Shown: positions 23,668 through 32,635 of the stretch, in pieces
How positions within the stretch are numbered: position 1 is the stretch's first letter
Layout: the number at the start of each line of letters is the position of its first letter
Program-made: the position numbers and the translations under genes
NCBI RefSeq assembly: GCF_004364435.1
Contig: NZ_SOCT01000008.1
Location: 1-64,000, forward strand
Direction of reading: 5' to 3'
DNA length: 64,000 nt
Origin: Pseudomonas sp. LP_7_YM
GTDB lineage: Bacteria > Pseudomonadota > Gammaproteobacteria > Pseudomonadales > Pseudomonadaceae
The notes under the pieces: model-generated
Database searches by the model: none
What the model was told of the DNA's origin: nothing
What the model saw: only the letters and a program-made list of their open reading frames with translations

Positions 23668-24555
23668 TCAGTGGCGCCGCTCGACGATGTATCGCGCCAG
23701 CGCGCGCAAAGGTTCGGCTGCCGAGTCGAAGGGCTGCAGCGCTACGAGTGCCTGATCGCGCAGTTCCAGCGCGTAATGTTTGGCCTCATCCAGACCCAGC
23801 AAGGCCGGATAGGTCGGCTTGTCGCGGGCGATATCGGCGCCCTGGCGTTTGCCAAGGGTTGCGGTGTCGCTTTCGACGTCGAGGATGTCGTCCTGCACCT
23901 GAAATGCCAGACCGACGGCGCGCGCATAGATCTGCAGCGAGTCGAGGTGGACCTGGCTGGCACGACCACTGGACAGGGCACCCAACCGGACACTGGCCTC
24001 GATCAGCGCGCCAGTCTTGTGCCGGTGCATGAACTCCAGCGCCGTCTGGTCGAGTTTCAAACCCACCGAACCCAGATCGATTGCCTGGCCGCCCACCATG
24101 CCCGCCGGACCTGCGGCGTGAGCCAGGGTGTCAACCATCTTCAAGCGGGTTTCGGCATCTTGCGGCGTCAGGCTGCTATCGCTGAGCACGCTGAATGCCA
24201 AGGTTTGCAGGCCATCGCCGGCCAGAATCGCACAGGCCTCGTCAAAGGCCTTATGAGTGGTCGGCAGGCCGCGACGCAGATCGTCGTCGTCCATGGCGGG
24301 CAGATCGTCGTGAACCAGCGAGTAAGCATGGATGAGCTCAACCGCACAGGCAGCGCCGTTGGCTTGCTCTGCATCGCCGCCCAAGGCTTCGCAGGCGCCG
24401 TATACCAGCAGCGGACGCACGCGCTTGCCACCATTGGTGACGCTGTAGCGCATGGCCTGGTAAAGACGGGTCAATTCAGTGGAAGGTGCGCTGAACAGGC
24501 TCTCCAGCGCTGCGTTGACGCGAGCCTGACTGAGCGCCTGATACTCGGCGATCAT
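23668..24555 (-). CDS. ispA: (2E,6E)-farnesyl diphosphate synthase
   Basis: The protein has 295 residues from the ATG at 24555, whose start overlaps the xseB stop by 4 bp. A longer frame inside xseB is not used. The polyprenyl synthase motifs are present: NGGKRVRPLLVYGACEALG, the first Asp-rich motif SLVHDDLPAMDDDDLRRG, and the second QVQDDILDVESD, with KTGALIEASVRLGAL between. It makes farnesyl diphosphate for ubiquinone and undecaprenyl lipids. Confidence 0.97.
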   Translation of the reverse strand: MIAEYQALSQARVNAALESLFSAPSTELTRLYQAMRYSVTNGGKRVRPLLVYGACEALGGDAEQANGAACAVELIHAYSLVHDDLPAMDDDDLRRGLPTTHKAFDEACAILAGDGLQTLAFSVLSDSSLTPQDAETRLKMVDTLAHAAGPAGMVGGQAIDLGSVGLKLDQTALEFMHRHKTGALIEASVRLGALSSGRASQVHLDSLQIYARAVGLAFQVQDDILDVESDTATLGKRQGADIARDKPTYPALLGLDEAKHYALELRDQALVALQPFDSAAEPLRALARYIVERRH

Positions 24556-24794
24556 TGCGGCTGTTCCGCGTCGAAGGGTTCCTCGGCCAGTTCGCCATCG
24601 CGTTCCAGCAACACCTGGACCTTCTGCTCGGCCTGCGCCAGCGCGCTCTGGCACTCACGCGTCAGACGGATGCCTTGTTCGAAGGCGGTCAATGAATCTT
24701 CCAGCGACAGCTCACCGTTCTCCAGACGCTCGACCAGCGTTTGCAGATCCGTGAGGGATTGTTCGAAATCCAGTGCAGCTTTCTTGCGGGCCAT
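24552..24794 (-). CDS. xseB: Exodeoxyribonuclease VII small subunit
   Basis: The protein has 80 residues, the usual size. The XseB signature is DFEQSLTDLQTLVERLENGE followed by LSLEDSLTAFEQGIRLTRECQSALAQAEQKV. It forms a coiled-coil helical pair that binds XseA, encoded elsewhere. It is the first gene of the xseB-ispA-dxs operon, overlapping ispA. Confidence 0.97.
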   Translation of the reverse strand: MARKKAALDFEQSLTDLQTLVERLENGELSLEDSLTAFEQGIRLTRECQSALAQAEQKVQVLLERDGELAEEPFDAEQPQ

Positions 24795-24933
24795 GGCGGC
24801 TATCCCGGTAGACGTTAAACCGGCGCGACACTAGCAGAGCGACAGCATTGGGGCAAATGAGAGGTGCCGGGCGGGGAGTTGCAGGTGCCTGGGTGCACCT
24901 GCCGCAAACTCTCGCCTGCCCGAAGCAATGTAC

Positions 24934-25941
24934 TCAGAAACCTTCGAGAACAATCTTGCCTTTGGCCTTGCCGCTTTCGATCACGGCATGGGCGCGGCGC
25001 AGATTTTCGGCGTTGATGGTGCCCAAGTGCTCACCCAGCGTGGTCTTCAGCACGCCTTGGTCGATCAGGCTCGACACGCGGTCGAGCAACTCATGCTGGG
25101 CAATCATGTCCGACGTTTCGAAAAGCGCGCGGGTAAACATCAGTTCCCAATGCAGCGACAGTGCCTTGCGCTTCATGGGCATCACGTCGAGGGTCTTCGG
25201 GTCATCGATCAGCGCCAGCTTGCCTTGCGGGCGCAGTGCGTCGATCAGCTGCGTCAGGTAGCTGTCGGTGTGAGTGAGGCTCGCGACATGACTGACCTGA
25301 CCAACGCCGATTTTTTCCAGTTGCTCCACCAGCGGCTGGCTGTGGTCGATCACGTGATGCGCACCGAGGTTTTTCACCCATTCCTGGGTTTCCGGGCGGG
25401 ACGCAGTACCGATGACGGTGAGCTTGGTCAATTGGCGCGCCAACTGGACAAGAATCGAGCCGACCCCGCCGCCTGCACCGATAATCAGCAGGCTATCGCC
25501 TTCACCGGCGCCTTCCTGCACGCCGAGGCGGTCGAACAGCAACTCCCACGCGGTGATCGACGTTAACGGCAGCGCGGCAGCATGAGCGTCGTCGATGGAT
25601 TTCGGCTTGTGGCCGACGATACGCTCGTCCACCAGATGGAATTCGCTGTAATTGCCGGGGCGCGCGATGGAGCCCGCATAGAACACTTCGTCACCGGCCT
25701 TGAACAGCGTGACCTCGCTGCCAGTTTCGCGCACGACGCCCACCGCATCCCAACCCAGGACCCTGGGCTCAGTGGCCGCCGAGCCTGCACGCACTTTGGT
25801 GTCCACCGGGTTGACGGAAACGGCGCGCACTTGCACCAGCAAATCACGCGGGCCAGGGGTGGGCTTGGGCAGGTCCATGTCCATCAGCGAGTTTGGATCT
25901 TCGATGGGCAGGCCGTGTTGGGTGAAGGCAATGGCTTTCAT
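24934..25941 (-). CDS. Zinc-independent MDR alcohol dehydrogenase/quinone reductase-like oxidoreductase
   Basis: The protein has 335 residues. The GroES-like N-terminal domain has LLVQVRAVSVNPVDTKVRAG and VLGWDAVGVVRETGS. The Rossmann domain contains LLIIGAGGGVGSILVQLARQ (NADPH-binding), and the C-terminus ends with LRRAHAVIESGKAKGKIVLEGF. There is no structural-zinc Cys cluster. This pattern is the zinc-binding alcohol dehydrogenase family 1 (quinone oxidoreductase-like) group. The substrate is unknown. It is divergent from a LysR gene 116 bp away, its probable regulator. Confidence 0.88.
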   Translation of the reverse strand: MKAIAFTQHGLPIEDPNSLMDMDLPKPTPGPRDLLVQVRAVSVNPVDTKVRAGSAATEPRVLGWDAVGVVRETGSEVTLFKAGDEVFYAGSIARPGNYSEFHLVDERIVGHKPKSIDDAHAAALPLTSITAWELLFDRLGVQEGAGEGDSLLIIGAGGGVGSILVQLARQLTKLTVIGTASRPETQEWVKNLGAHHVIDHSQPLVEQLEKIGVGQVSHVASLTHTDSYLTQLIDALRPQGKLALIDDPKTLDVMPMKRKALSLHWELMFTRALFETSDMIAQHELLDRVSSLIDQGVLKTTLGEHLGTINAENLRRAHAVIESGKAKGKIVLEGF

Positions 25942-26057
25942 GGGGTTCTCTCTGAAAATGATGAAGAAACGTGTTCGGGTACGGCGTTTATCTTGTTCTT
26001 CTGCGCCAACAAGAAAAACCTGAACAACGCGCCAACACTTTCACAGCAGCAGTGAAA

Positions 26058-26963
26058 ATGATCCGCATCGACGATCTTGCTCTGTTCGTTCGGACAGCAG
26101 CGCTCGGCAGTTTCTCCAATGCCGCACGCGAGGTTGACTTGCTGCCGGGCCAGGTCGCTGCAGCGATCAAGCGTCTGGAGCGCGATGTGGACATCCGCCT
26201 GTTCATCCGCTCGACACGCAGCCTGCGGCTGACCGCCGAGGGCGAGCAATACCTGCCGACCGCGCAAAAGGTGCTCGATGCATTGAGGGAGGGGCGCGAG
26301 AAACTGCGCCGCGAAAGCGCGCAACTGCAGGGTATGCTGCAAGTGGCGCTGCCGTCGGACCTCGGACGTAACGTGATGCTGGAATGGCTGACCGGGTTTC
26401 GCCGCCAGCACCCGGCGCTGAACTTGCGCCTGTTTGTCTCCGATCAGGTTGCTGACATGTTTCGCGATCCGGTGGACGTGGCGATCCGCAGCGGGGTGAT
26501 CGAGGAAGCCAACTACATTGCCTTGCCGCTCGCACCCTGGAATCGCCGTGTGCTGGTGGCCTCGCCTGAGTACCTGTCGCGAAAAGGGCGACCTCTGGAC
26601 ACCGAAGACCTGATGCGGCATGACTGCCTGCTTTACATCCTGAACGGTCGCGTCTACGACAAATGGCCGCTGGGAGGGCGGATAGTCACGGTGTCTGGTC
26701 CGCTGTTGACTGACGATGCTGATCTGGTAAGGCGCTGGGCCGTGGCGGGCGAGGGCATTGCATACAAGTCCTGGGTCGACGTGAGGGCAGATGTGCTGGC
26801 CGGACACCTGGAACTGCTGCTGCCGGATTACCCCGGCGAGCCCGCGCCGCTGAAGCTGGTATATCCCCATCGCAAACAGTTCTCGCCTGCCGTGCAGCAG
26901 TTGCACTCGCTGCTCAAGAGCCGGTTCGTCGAGATGGAGAAAGGTTTGCCGCAGTTGTTGTGA
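26058..26963 (+). CDS. LysR-family transcriptional regulator
   Basis: The protein has 301 residues from the ATG at 26058 (MIRIDDLALFVRTAALGSFS). The winged helix-turn-helix covers residues 5-62 (AAREVDLLPGQVAAAIKRLERDVDIRLFIRSTRSLRLT). The effector domain follows, beginning near LQVALPSDLGRNVMLEWL, with VDVAIRSGVIEEANYIALPL. It belongs to the CrgA-like subgroup. The divergent oxidoreductase gene is the likely target. Confidence 0.9.
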   Translation: MIRIDDLALFVRTAALGSFSNAAREVDLLPGQVAAAIKRLERDVDIRLFIRSTRSLRLTAEGEQYLPTAQKVLDALREGREKLRRESAQLQGMLQVALPSDLGRNVMLEWLTGFRRQHPALNLRLFVSDQVADMFRDPVDVAIRSGVIEEANYIALPLAPWNRRVLVASPEYLSRKGRPLDTEDLMRHDCLLYILNGRVYDKWPLGGRIVTVSGPLLTDDADLVRRWAVAGEGIAYKSWVDVRADVLAGHLELLLPDYPGEPAPLKLVYPHRKQFSPAVQQLHSLLKSRFVEMEKGLPQLL

Positions 26964-27153
26964 TGTCGGTCGTAAATTTTATGTGCCAGGCGCATGCGCC
27001 GAATCGGCAACGCTTGATCCCATGCCTACTGGCGCTTATTGCCATCGCCATCCGCGATGGCAGGCTCACCAATGCTTGATGTACGCCTCGGTTCGCCACT
27101 CCTAACATCCGTCGCACACGCCCAGCGCTGCATGCGAAATGACAGGAGAACTT

Positions 27154-27906
27154 ATGAAAAACTTCCGAATCGGCCAGATTGTCCCCAGCTCCAACACCAC
27201 CATGGAAACCGAAATCCCGGCGATGCTGACCTCGCGTTATCCGCTGTTGCCGGATGAGCGCTTCACCTTCCATTCCTCGCGCATGCGCATGATGCACGTC
27301 AGCCCCGAAGAGCTGAAAAAAATGGACATTGACAGTGATCGTTGCGCGCTGGAACTAAGCGATGCGCGGGTGGATGTCATGGCCTACGCCTGCCTGGTGG
27401 CGATCATGTGCCAAGGCGCGGGCTACCACACAGTCTCGCAAGAGCGGTTGGGCAAAACCGTCGCTGGTAATAAGTCGAATGCCCCGGTTCTCAGCTCGGC
27501 CGGCGCATTGATCGACAGCCTGAAGATGCTCGACCACAAGACGGTCTCGATCATCACTCCGTACATGAAGCCCCTGACCCGGCAGGTCATCGACTACATC
27601 GAAGCGGCAGGGATCGAAGTCGTCGACGCCATCAGTCTGGAAGTGTCGGACAACCTTGAAGTCGGTCGTCTGGACCCCATGAATCTGGTGGCCCACGCCG
27701 ACAAGCTCAATATCGGACAAGCCGATGGCGTCGTGCTGTCCTGCTGCGTGCAGATGCCTTCACTGCCTGCGATTCAAGTGGTGCAGGATCGCCTCGACAA
27801 ACCGGTGTTGTCGGCTTCCGTCGCCACCGTTTACCAGATGCTCAAAACCCTCGGCCTCAAGGCGCAGGTGCCCAACGCCGGTCATCTGTTGTCCGGCGCA
27901 TTCTGA
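27154..27906 (+). CDS. Maleate isomerase (Asp/Glu racemase superfamily)
   Basis: The protein has 250 residues from the ATG at 27154, with AGGAG upstream. The N-terminus FRIGQIVPSSNTTMETEIPAML and the two catalytic Cys positions of maleate cis-trans isomerase are present: Cys in MAYACLVAIM (residue about 80) and Cys in VVLSCCVQMPSLPA (about 198). Length and motifs match NicE/MaiA. Known members convert maleate to fumarate at the end of nicotinate degradation, but none of the nic genes is nearby, so it may serve another source of maleate. A LysR gene lies 55 bp downstream on the same strand. Confidence 0.88.
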   Translation: MKNFRIGQIVPSSNTTMETEIPAMLTSRYPLLPDERFTFHSSRMRMMHVSPEELKKMDIDSDRCALELSDARVDVMAYACLVAIMCQGAGYHTVSQERLGKTVAGNKSNAPVLSSAGALIDSLKMLDHKTVSIITPYMKPLTRQVIDYIEAAGIEVVDAISLEVSDNLEVGRLDPMNLVAHADKLNIGQADGVVLSCCVQMPSLPAIQVVQDRLDKPVLSASVATVYQMLKTLGLKAQVPNAGHLLSGAF

Positions 27907-27961
27907 GTCCATCCCTGACGAGGTACTATGGCGACCACGCAGGCCCACGCGCGGTACTCCC

Positions 27962-28843
27962 ATGAAGCTCGACCCCGTTTCGCTGCGCCTTTTCGTCAGT
28001 GTCGTCGAAGAAGGCACCATCGCCGCTGCTGCCAAACGCGAACACATTGCGGCGGCAGCGGTGAGCAAGCGGCTCAGCGAACTGGAAGAACTGCTCGACT
28101 CCAGGCTGCTCAACCGCACCAACAAAGGCATCACCCCGACCGACGCCGGGCTGTCGCTGCTGTTCATGGCCCGCAGTGCACTGAACAACCTCAATGAAAT
28201 CGTCGTGCAAATGCGCGACTACTCCCACGGTCGTCGCGGCTCGGTCAACATTCTGGCCAACATCTCGGCCATCACCCAATTCATGCCCAGCCTGCTCACC
28301 TCGTTCATGGCGCAATACCCGCTGATCAACGTCAGCCTCGAAGAACAGCCAAGCCTGGCAATCACCAAAGCCGTCGCTGAAAACCGCGCCGACATCGGCA
28401 TCTTCACCCGCTTGCCACACGGCGCTGACATCGAAGTCTTTCCGTTTCGCACCGATCAATTGGTCCTGCTGGTGCCCAACGACCACCCGCTGGCCGCGCG
28501 CGCAAGCGTCACCTTCAACGAAACCCTCGACCATCAATACGTCACCCTGCGCAGCGGCACCCACCTCCATTTCCAGCTCATCAAAGCCGCCAACGACCTG
28601 GGCCGCTCCCTGAAAATCCGCATGGAAGTCGCCAGCTACGACGCCCTGTGCCTGATGGTTCAGGCAGGTGTGGGCATCGGCATCATGCCCGAAGGCAGCG
28701 TGGCGATTTATAAGCTCAAGGGCGCTAAAGTCGTGCAGCTAAACGAAGATTGGGCCCGCCGCGAACTCAGCGTGTGCGTGAGATCGCGGGAAGGGTTGTC
28801 GACGGCCGCGAGGTTGTTTCTTGAGCATTTGCTGGCGGGTTGA
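27962..28843 (+). CDS. LysR-family transcriptional regulator
   Basis: The protein has 293 residues from the ATG at 27962 (MKLDPVSLRLFVSVVEEGTIAAAA). A longer frame overlapping the maleate isomerase gene is not used. The winged helix-turn-helix is at 4-62 (REHIAAAAVSKRLSELEELLDSRLLNRTNKGITPT), and the ligand domain (90-290) has GSVNILANISAITQFMPSLL and LMVQAGVGIGIMPEG. It lies just downstream of the maleate isomerase gene and probably controls it. Confidence 0.9.
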   Translation: MKLDPVSLRLFVSVVEEGTIAAAAKREHIAAAAVSKRLSELEELLDSRLLNRTNKGITPTDAGLSLLFMARSALNNLNEIVVQMRDYSHGRRGSVNILANISAITQFMPSLLTSFMAQYPLINVSLEEQPSLAITKAVAENRADIGIFTRLPHGADIEVFPFRTDQLVLLVPNDHPLAARASVTFNETLDHQYVTLRSGTHLHFQLIKAANDLGRSLKIRMEVASYDALCLMVQAGVGIGIMPEGSVAIYKLKGAKVVQLNEDWARRELSVCVRSREGLSTAARLFLEHLLAG

Positions 28844-28856
28844 TTTGCGCGCATCG

Positions 28857-28918
28857 TTGATGCTCCGAGGCTACAAAAAAGCCCTTTAATGCACCTTTTG
28901 ATGCTCGAGGGCTACAAA
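28857..28918. promoter_or_regulatory. Direct repeats framing the start of the HipB-like gene
   Basis: Two 21-base direct repeats (28857-28877 and 28898-28918) share TTGATGCTC and GAGG, then CTACAAA, differing by a one-base shift (CCGAGG against CGAGGG). They are 20 bp apart and lie immediately before the best ribosome site of the next gene. They look like operators for that helix-turn-helix protein. Confidence 0.5.
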
Positions 28919-29182
28919 TTGTCAACGCTCAACGACGTTTCCGAGATGCTGAAACACGCTCGCGGCGGTGCCCGACTGAGTCAAGAAGCTATCGCTACCC
29001 GCGCGGGGGTTTCGCGCTCCACCGTCGCACGCATGGCAACCATGGCCAAGGGCGACATGAGCGTCTCTGCCCTCGTCCGTTTACTGGAGGCCGCTGGCTA
29101 TGATTTGAAGCTGGTCAAAGCCGGTCATCAGAGAACGGTGGAAGACATCCTCGCCGAGCAACGTTCGGGAGCGTCCGAATGA
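28919..29182 (+). CDS. XRE-family regulator, HipB-like antitoxin
   Basis: The protein has 87 residues from the TTG at 28919, which has a good GAGGG ribosome site. An ATG at 28889 would add ten residues but has no ribosome site and would put the second operator-like repeat inside the gene. The helix-turn-helix is RLSQEAIATRAGVSRSTVARMATMAKGDMSVSALVRLLEA. The C-terminal tail (TVEDILAEQRSGASE) resembles HipB antitoxins that partner HipA kinases. It overlaps by 4 bp the start of a broken hipA gene. Confidence 0.75.
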   Translation: MSTLNDVSEMLKHARGGARLSQEAIATRAGVSRSTVARMATMAKGDMSVSALVRLLEAAGYDLKLVKAGHQRTVEDILAEQRSGASE

Positions 29183-29432
29183 TGCTGCTTAATGTGCACG
29201 TGGGGCCAAACAAGGTTGCCCGGCTCTACCGGCCTGGCGGGACGTTGCCAAGCACATGGTGCACGCATGGAACCAAGGGGTGGAAACGTTGCGCAGTGCG
29301 TAAACGGCAGCCCATCTGCGAGGGTTGGACGCAGCCATTACCGAAGCGGGCGTCTCTGGCCCCCGATCAGCGGAGAGTGGACGCGTGCAGATCGGGCGTT
29401 CTGAACTGCTGGCGCCAAGAAGGCCGAAGTAG
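29179..29432 (+). pseudogene. Broken hipA toxin gene with a large internal deletion
   Basis: The frame from 29179 reads MMLLNVHVGPNKVARLYR, like the beginning of a HipA protein (LxVxxG...VGRLYR). From 29232 a different frame reads AWRDVAKHMVHAWNQGVETL then a stop, then continues to a TAG at 29430 (TAAHLRGLDAAITEAGVSG, EAGVSGPRSAESGRVQIG). The last part is like the C-terminus of HipA kinases. The kinase core is missing, so about 1 kb has been lost. The family assignment rests on the ends plus the position after a HipB-like gene. Confidence 0.6.
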
Positions 29433-29861
29433 GCTCGTGCGCGCGGTGTGGTTTGTCATGCATGGCAAAGATCAGGAGCCAGTCCTCCAGGCGCCTGAAC
29501 AAGAGTAGGACCCATTACATCGCTCTGGGGCTGATCCTGGACAGGGGATAAGGTGGCGGCGTATGTAAGACGATTGTTTAGAATCAAAACACGATTTGTC
29601 GCCCAAGCACGCCCAAAATGGCGTTGGACAATTGAGCGATTGAAGGCAGTTTTTTCGGCGGATGATAGCGGGGAATGATCTCTTTCCACACACGGGTCAC
29701 GGCTTGACTTATGACCGGTGGATTTGGATCGCAGCCCAAGCCCCAAGGCTGTTCTTACAGCCGATTCTTGCGCAATTAATGTCGCCTTCCGACAGCGCGC
29801 TGTTCGCGCAGGCGCTATCATCCCCCACTTTTTCAGCGCCTGCCCAATGGGCGCGTGAGCT
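29433..29861. other. 429-bp stretch without a recognisable gene before hsdM
   Basis: Short frames here have no ribosome sites or family features. The stretch must contain the promoter of the hsd operon, but no clear -35/-10 pair stands out. It separates the broken hipA from hsdM and may be recombination debris. Confidence 0.4.
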
Positions 29862-31415
29862 ATGGAGCAACTGACGGTGATCACCGGCGAACTCAAGAGC
29901 AAGATTGACGCTATCTGGAATGCGTTCTGGTCGGGTGGCATTTCCAACCCGATGGAAGTCATGGAGCAACTGACGTACCTGCTGTTCCTGCGTCGTCTTG
30001 ATGAGTTGCACATCCTGGAAGAGAACAAGGCCAATCGCCTGAAGCAGCCGATGGAGCGTCGTATCTTCCCTGAAGGGCTGGACCCACGGGGGTGCAATTA
30101 CAACGACTATCGCTGGTCGTGCTTCAAACACCTGCCCCCGGAGACGATGTTCGAAGTGGTGGGCGAGCATGTGTTCCCTTTCCTGAAAACCATCGGCAGT
30201 GACGGCTCTACTTACAGCCACCACATGCGCGATGCACGCTTCACCATTCCCAAGCCTGCCTTGCTGGCCAAAGTGGTGGACTTGCTCGACGACATCCCTA
30301 TGGAGGATCGCGACACCAAGGGCGATGTCTACGAGTACATGCTGGGCAAGATCGCCAGCGCAGGGCAGAACGGTCAATTTCGCACGCCGAGGCACATCAT
30401 TCAGTTGATGGTCGAACTGACGGCACCCAAGCCCAACGATGTGATTTGTGACCCGGCCAGCGGCACCTGTGGTTTTCTGGTGGCCGCAGGTGAGTACCTG
30501 CGCGAGCAGAATCCGGGTTTGCTGCTGGACGCTACCCAGCGTCAGCACTTTCACCACGGCATGTTCCACGGCTTCGACTTTGATAACACCATGTTGCGCA
30601 TCGGCAGCATGAACATGTTGCTGCACGGGGTGGAAAACCCGGACATCCGTTATCGCGATTCCCTGGCCGAAGACACAGCAGGCGAGGCCGAGCACTACAG
30701 CCTGATCCTGGCCAACCCGCCGTTTGCGGGCAGCCTGGATTACGAAAGCACCGCCAAAGACCTGCAGCGCATCGTTAAAACCAAAAAGACCGAATTGCTG
30801 TTTCTGGCGTTGTTCCTGCGCTTGCTCAAGCCCGGTGGCCGTGCTGCAGTGATCGTGCCGGACGGCGTGATGTTCGGTTCGAGCAAGGCGCACAAAGAAC
30901 TGCGCCGGATGATCATTGAAGATCACAAGCTTGATGGCGTGGTGAAGTTGCCGAGTGGTGTGTTCAAGCCTTACGCGGGTGTTGCTACTTCAATTCTGTT
31001 GTTCACCAAAACCAATTCCGGCGGTACTGACAACGTCTGGTTCTATGATGTGCAGGCGGATGGCATGAGTTTGGATGACAAGCGTACGCCGCTGCTCAGT
31101 GAGGATAAGTTGGGCGTTGCGCCGAAGGTGGCGTTGAGTGATGGGGAGCATGCGAAGAATAATTTGCCGGATGTAGTTGCGCGGTGGAAAGAGCGTAACG
31201 GTGGAGAGATGGAGCGTTCTCGTACGAACCAGAGTTTCCGCGTCACCAAGGAGGAAATAATTGCGCAAGAATACGACCTCAGTATTAGTCGCTACAAAGA
31301 CGTTGTGCATGAGGAAATTGAACATCGATCTCCTCAACAAATCCTCGATGAGCTCGTCGGGCTTGAACTTGAGATTCAGAATGATATGCAGAGCCTTCGA
31401 GGTATGTTCGGATGA
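29862..31415 (+). CDS. hsdM: Type I restriction-modification DNA methyltransferase subunit
   Basis: The protein has 517 residues. The N-terminal helical domain (1-130) has VMEQLTYLLFLRRLDEL. The methyltransferase domain has GQFRTPRHIIQLMVELTAPK, SAM motif I DPASGTCGFL (198-207), and catalytic motif IV NPPF (285-288) of N6-adenine enzymes. The C-terminal coiled region follows to residue 517. It methylates adenine in the asymmetric bipartite site chosen by HsdS. The gene overlaps hsdS by 4 bp. The ribosome site is weak. Confidence 0.96.
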   Translation: MEQLTVITGELKSKIDAIWNAFWSGGISNPMEVMEQLTYLLFLRRLDELHILEENKANRLKQPMERRIFPEGLDPRGCNYNDYRWSCFKHLPPETMFEVVGEHVFPFLKTIGSDGSTYSHHMRDARFTIPKPALLAKVVDLLDDIPMEDRDTKGDVYEYMLGKIASAGQNGQFRTPRHIIQLMVELTAPKPNDVICDPASGTCGFLVAAGEYLREQNPGLLLDATQRQHFHHGMFHGFDFDNTMLRIGSMNMLLHGVENPDIRYRDSLAEDTAGEAEHYSLILANPPFAGSLDYESTAKDLQRIVKTKKTELLFLALFLRLLKPGGRAAVIVPDGVMFGSSKAHKELRRMIIEDHKLDGVVKLPSGVFKPYAGVATSILLFTKTNSGGTDNVWFYDVQADGMSLDDKRTPLLSEDKLGVAPKVALSDGEHAKNNLPDVVARWKERNGGEMERSRTNQSFRVTKEEIIAQEYDLSISRYKDVVHEEIEHRSPQQILDELVGLELEIQNDMQSLRGMFG

Positions 31416-32632
31416 CCTCACCTACGAGCGTCAAGTTAGGCGATGTGGCTAAATTTGTTCGTGGTATAAGTTTCAAGCCTGAAGATATTGTCTCAGCTGA
31501 CGCCAAAAACTCTGTCGCTTGTCTTCGAACGAAAAACATCCAGTCTGAACTTGAGTTGTCAGATGTCTGGGCGGTAAATAAAAGTCTGGTGCGGCGGCCA
31601 GATCAGTTTTTGCAATTTGGCGATATATTAGTGTCTAGCGCAAATAGTTGGAATTTAATCGGGAAGTGTAATTGGATACCGGAACTTCCTAAAGAGACCA
31701 GCTTTGGCGGGTTTGTAACGGTTTTACGCGCTGACCCTGAAAGAATTCTACCGCGATTTTTGTACTGGTGGTTTTCCTCGAAGCGAGTCCAAGCGCTTGT
31801 AAGAAGCTTCGGTAATAAAACGACGAGTATCTCCAATTTAAATATTGGTCGCTGTTTGTCTTTGCTTGTTGAGCTGCCATGTTTGTCTGAACAAAGGCGT
31901 GTCGCGTCTATTTTGGACAAGGCTAGCGAGCTGAATCATAGGCGTCGTGAAACGATTAGACTTCTTGATCGTCTTGAACAATCCATATTTATGAAAATGT
32001 TCGGGGATCCACTGCCGAATTTAATGACATGGCCAAGAATGGCCTTGGCAGAGCTGATAGAAGAAGTCGAAAGTGGACATAGTCCCGTCTGTCTGGATAG
32101 GCGTGTGCGAAATTCAGAATGGGGTGTCTTAAAATTAGGCGCCATTACCAAATGTTCGTATATTTCGACGGAAAACAAAGCTCTTCCCACCGAAAATTTT
32201 TCCAGTAAGTATTTGGAAGTAAAATCTGGTGATCTATTGTTTTCTCGAAAGAATACCCACGATCATGTAGCTGCATGTGCCTATGTTAGGGAAACGCCTC
32301 CAAATCTGCTGATTCCTGACCTTATGTTCAGATTTAGGTTTCCGGAAGATACAAAAATACTTCCTCAGTTTCTTCACGCATTATTAGTATTTCCGTCAAA
32401 ACGAAAATCAATTCAAAAGCTCGCTAGTGGTTCTTCAGGGTCGATGCCGAATATATCTAAAGCCAATCTTAAAAATACCTTAATTGAGGTTCCTCCAATT
32501 GAGCTTCAGAGAAAGTTCGTGTCTCGGATAAACGAAATTGAAGTCCAAAGACAGAAGCTTGTCAAAAGCTCTGTCCTTCTAAATGACCTGTTCGCCTCCC
32601 TCCAACACCGCGCCTTCCGAGGCGAACTCTAA
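31412..32632 (+). CDS. hsdS: Type I restriction-modification specificity subunit
   Basis: The protein has 406 residues with two target recognition domains (about 1-150 and 200-360), each followed by a conserved helix (VASILDKASELNHRRRETI and RKFVSRINEIEVQRQKLV). The second domain ends in LFASLQHRAFRGEL, the usual HsdS terminus. The DNA is clearly more AT-rich than in hsdM and hsdR, a common sign of domain exchange or transfer in HsdS. It sets the DNA target of the complex. Confidence 0.94.
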   Translation: MTSPTSVKLGDVAKFVRGISFKPEDIVSADAKNSVACLRTKNIQSELELSDVWAVNKSLVRRPDQFLQFGDILVSSANSWNLIGKCNWIPELPKETSFGGFVTVLRADPERILPRFLYWWFSSKRVQALVRSFGNKTTSISNLNIGRCLSLLVELPCLSEQRRVASILDKASELNHRRRETIRLLDRLEQSIFMKMFGDPLPNLMTWPRMALAELIEEVESGHSPVCLDRRVRNSEWGVLKLGAITKCSYISTENKALPTENFSSKYLEVKSGDLLFSRKNTHDHVAACAYVRETPPNLLIPDLMFRFRFPEDTKILPQFLHALLVFPSKRKSIQKLASGSSGSMPNISKANLKNTLIEVPPIELQRKFVSRINEIEVQRQKLVKSSVLLNDLFASLQHRAFRGEL

Positions 32633-32635
32633 CCC

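Noticed and set aside
29709..30926. 405-aa frame on the minus strand opposite hsdM
   Set aside because: Overlaps the methyltransferase gene, whose SAM and NPPF motifs are clear; it is a shadow.
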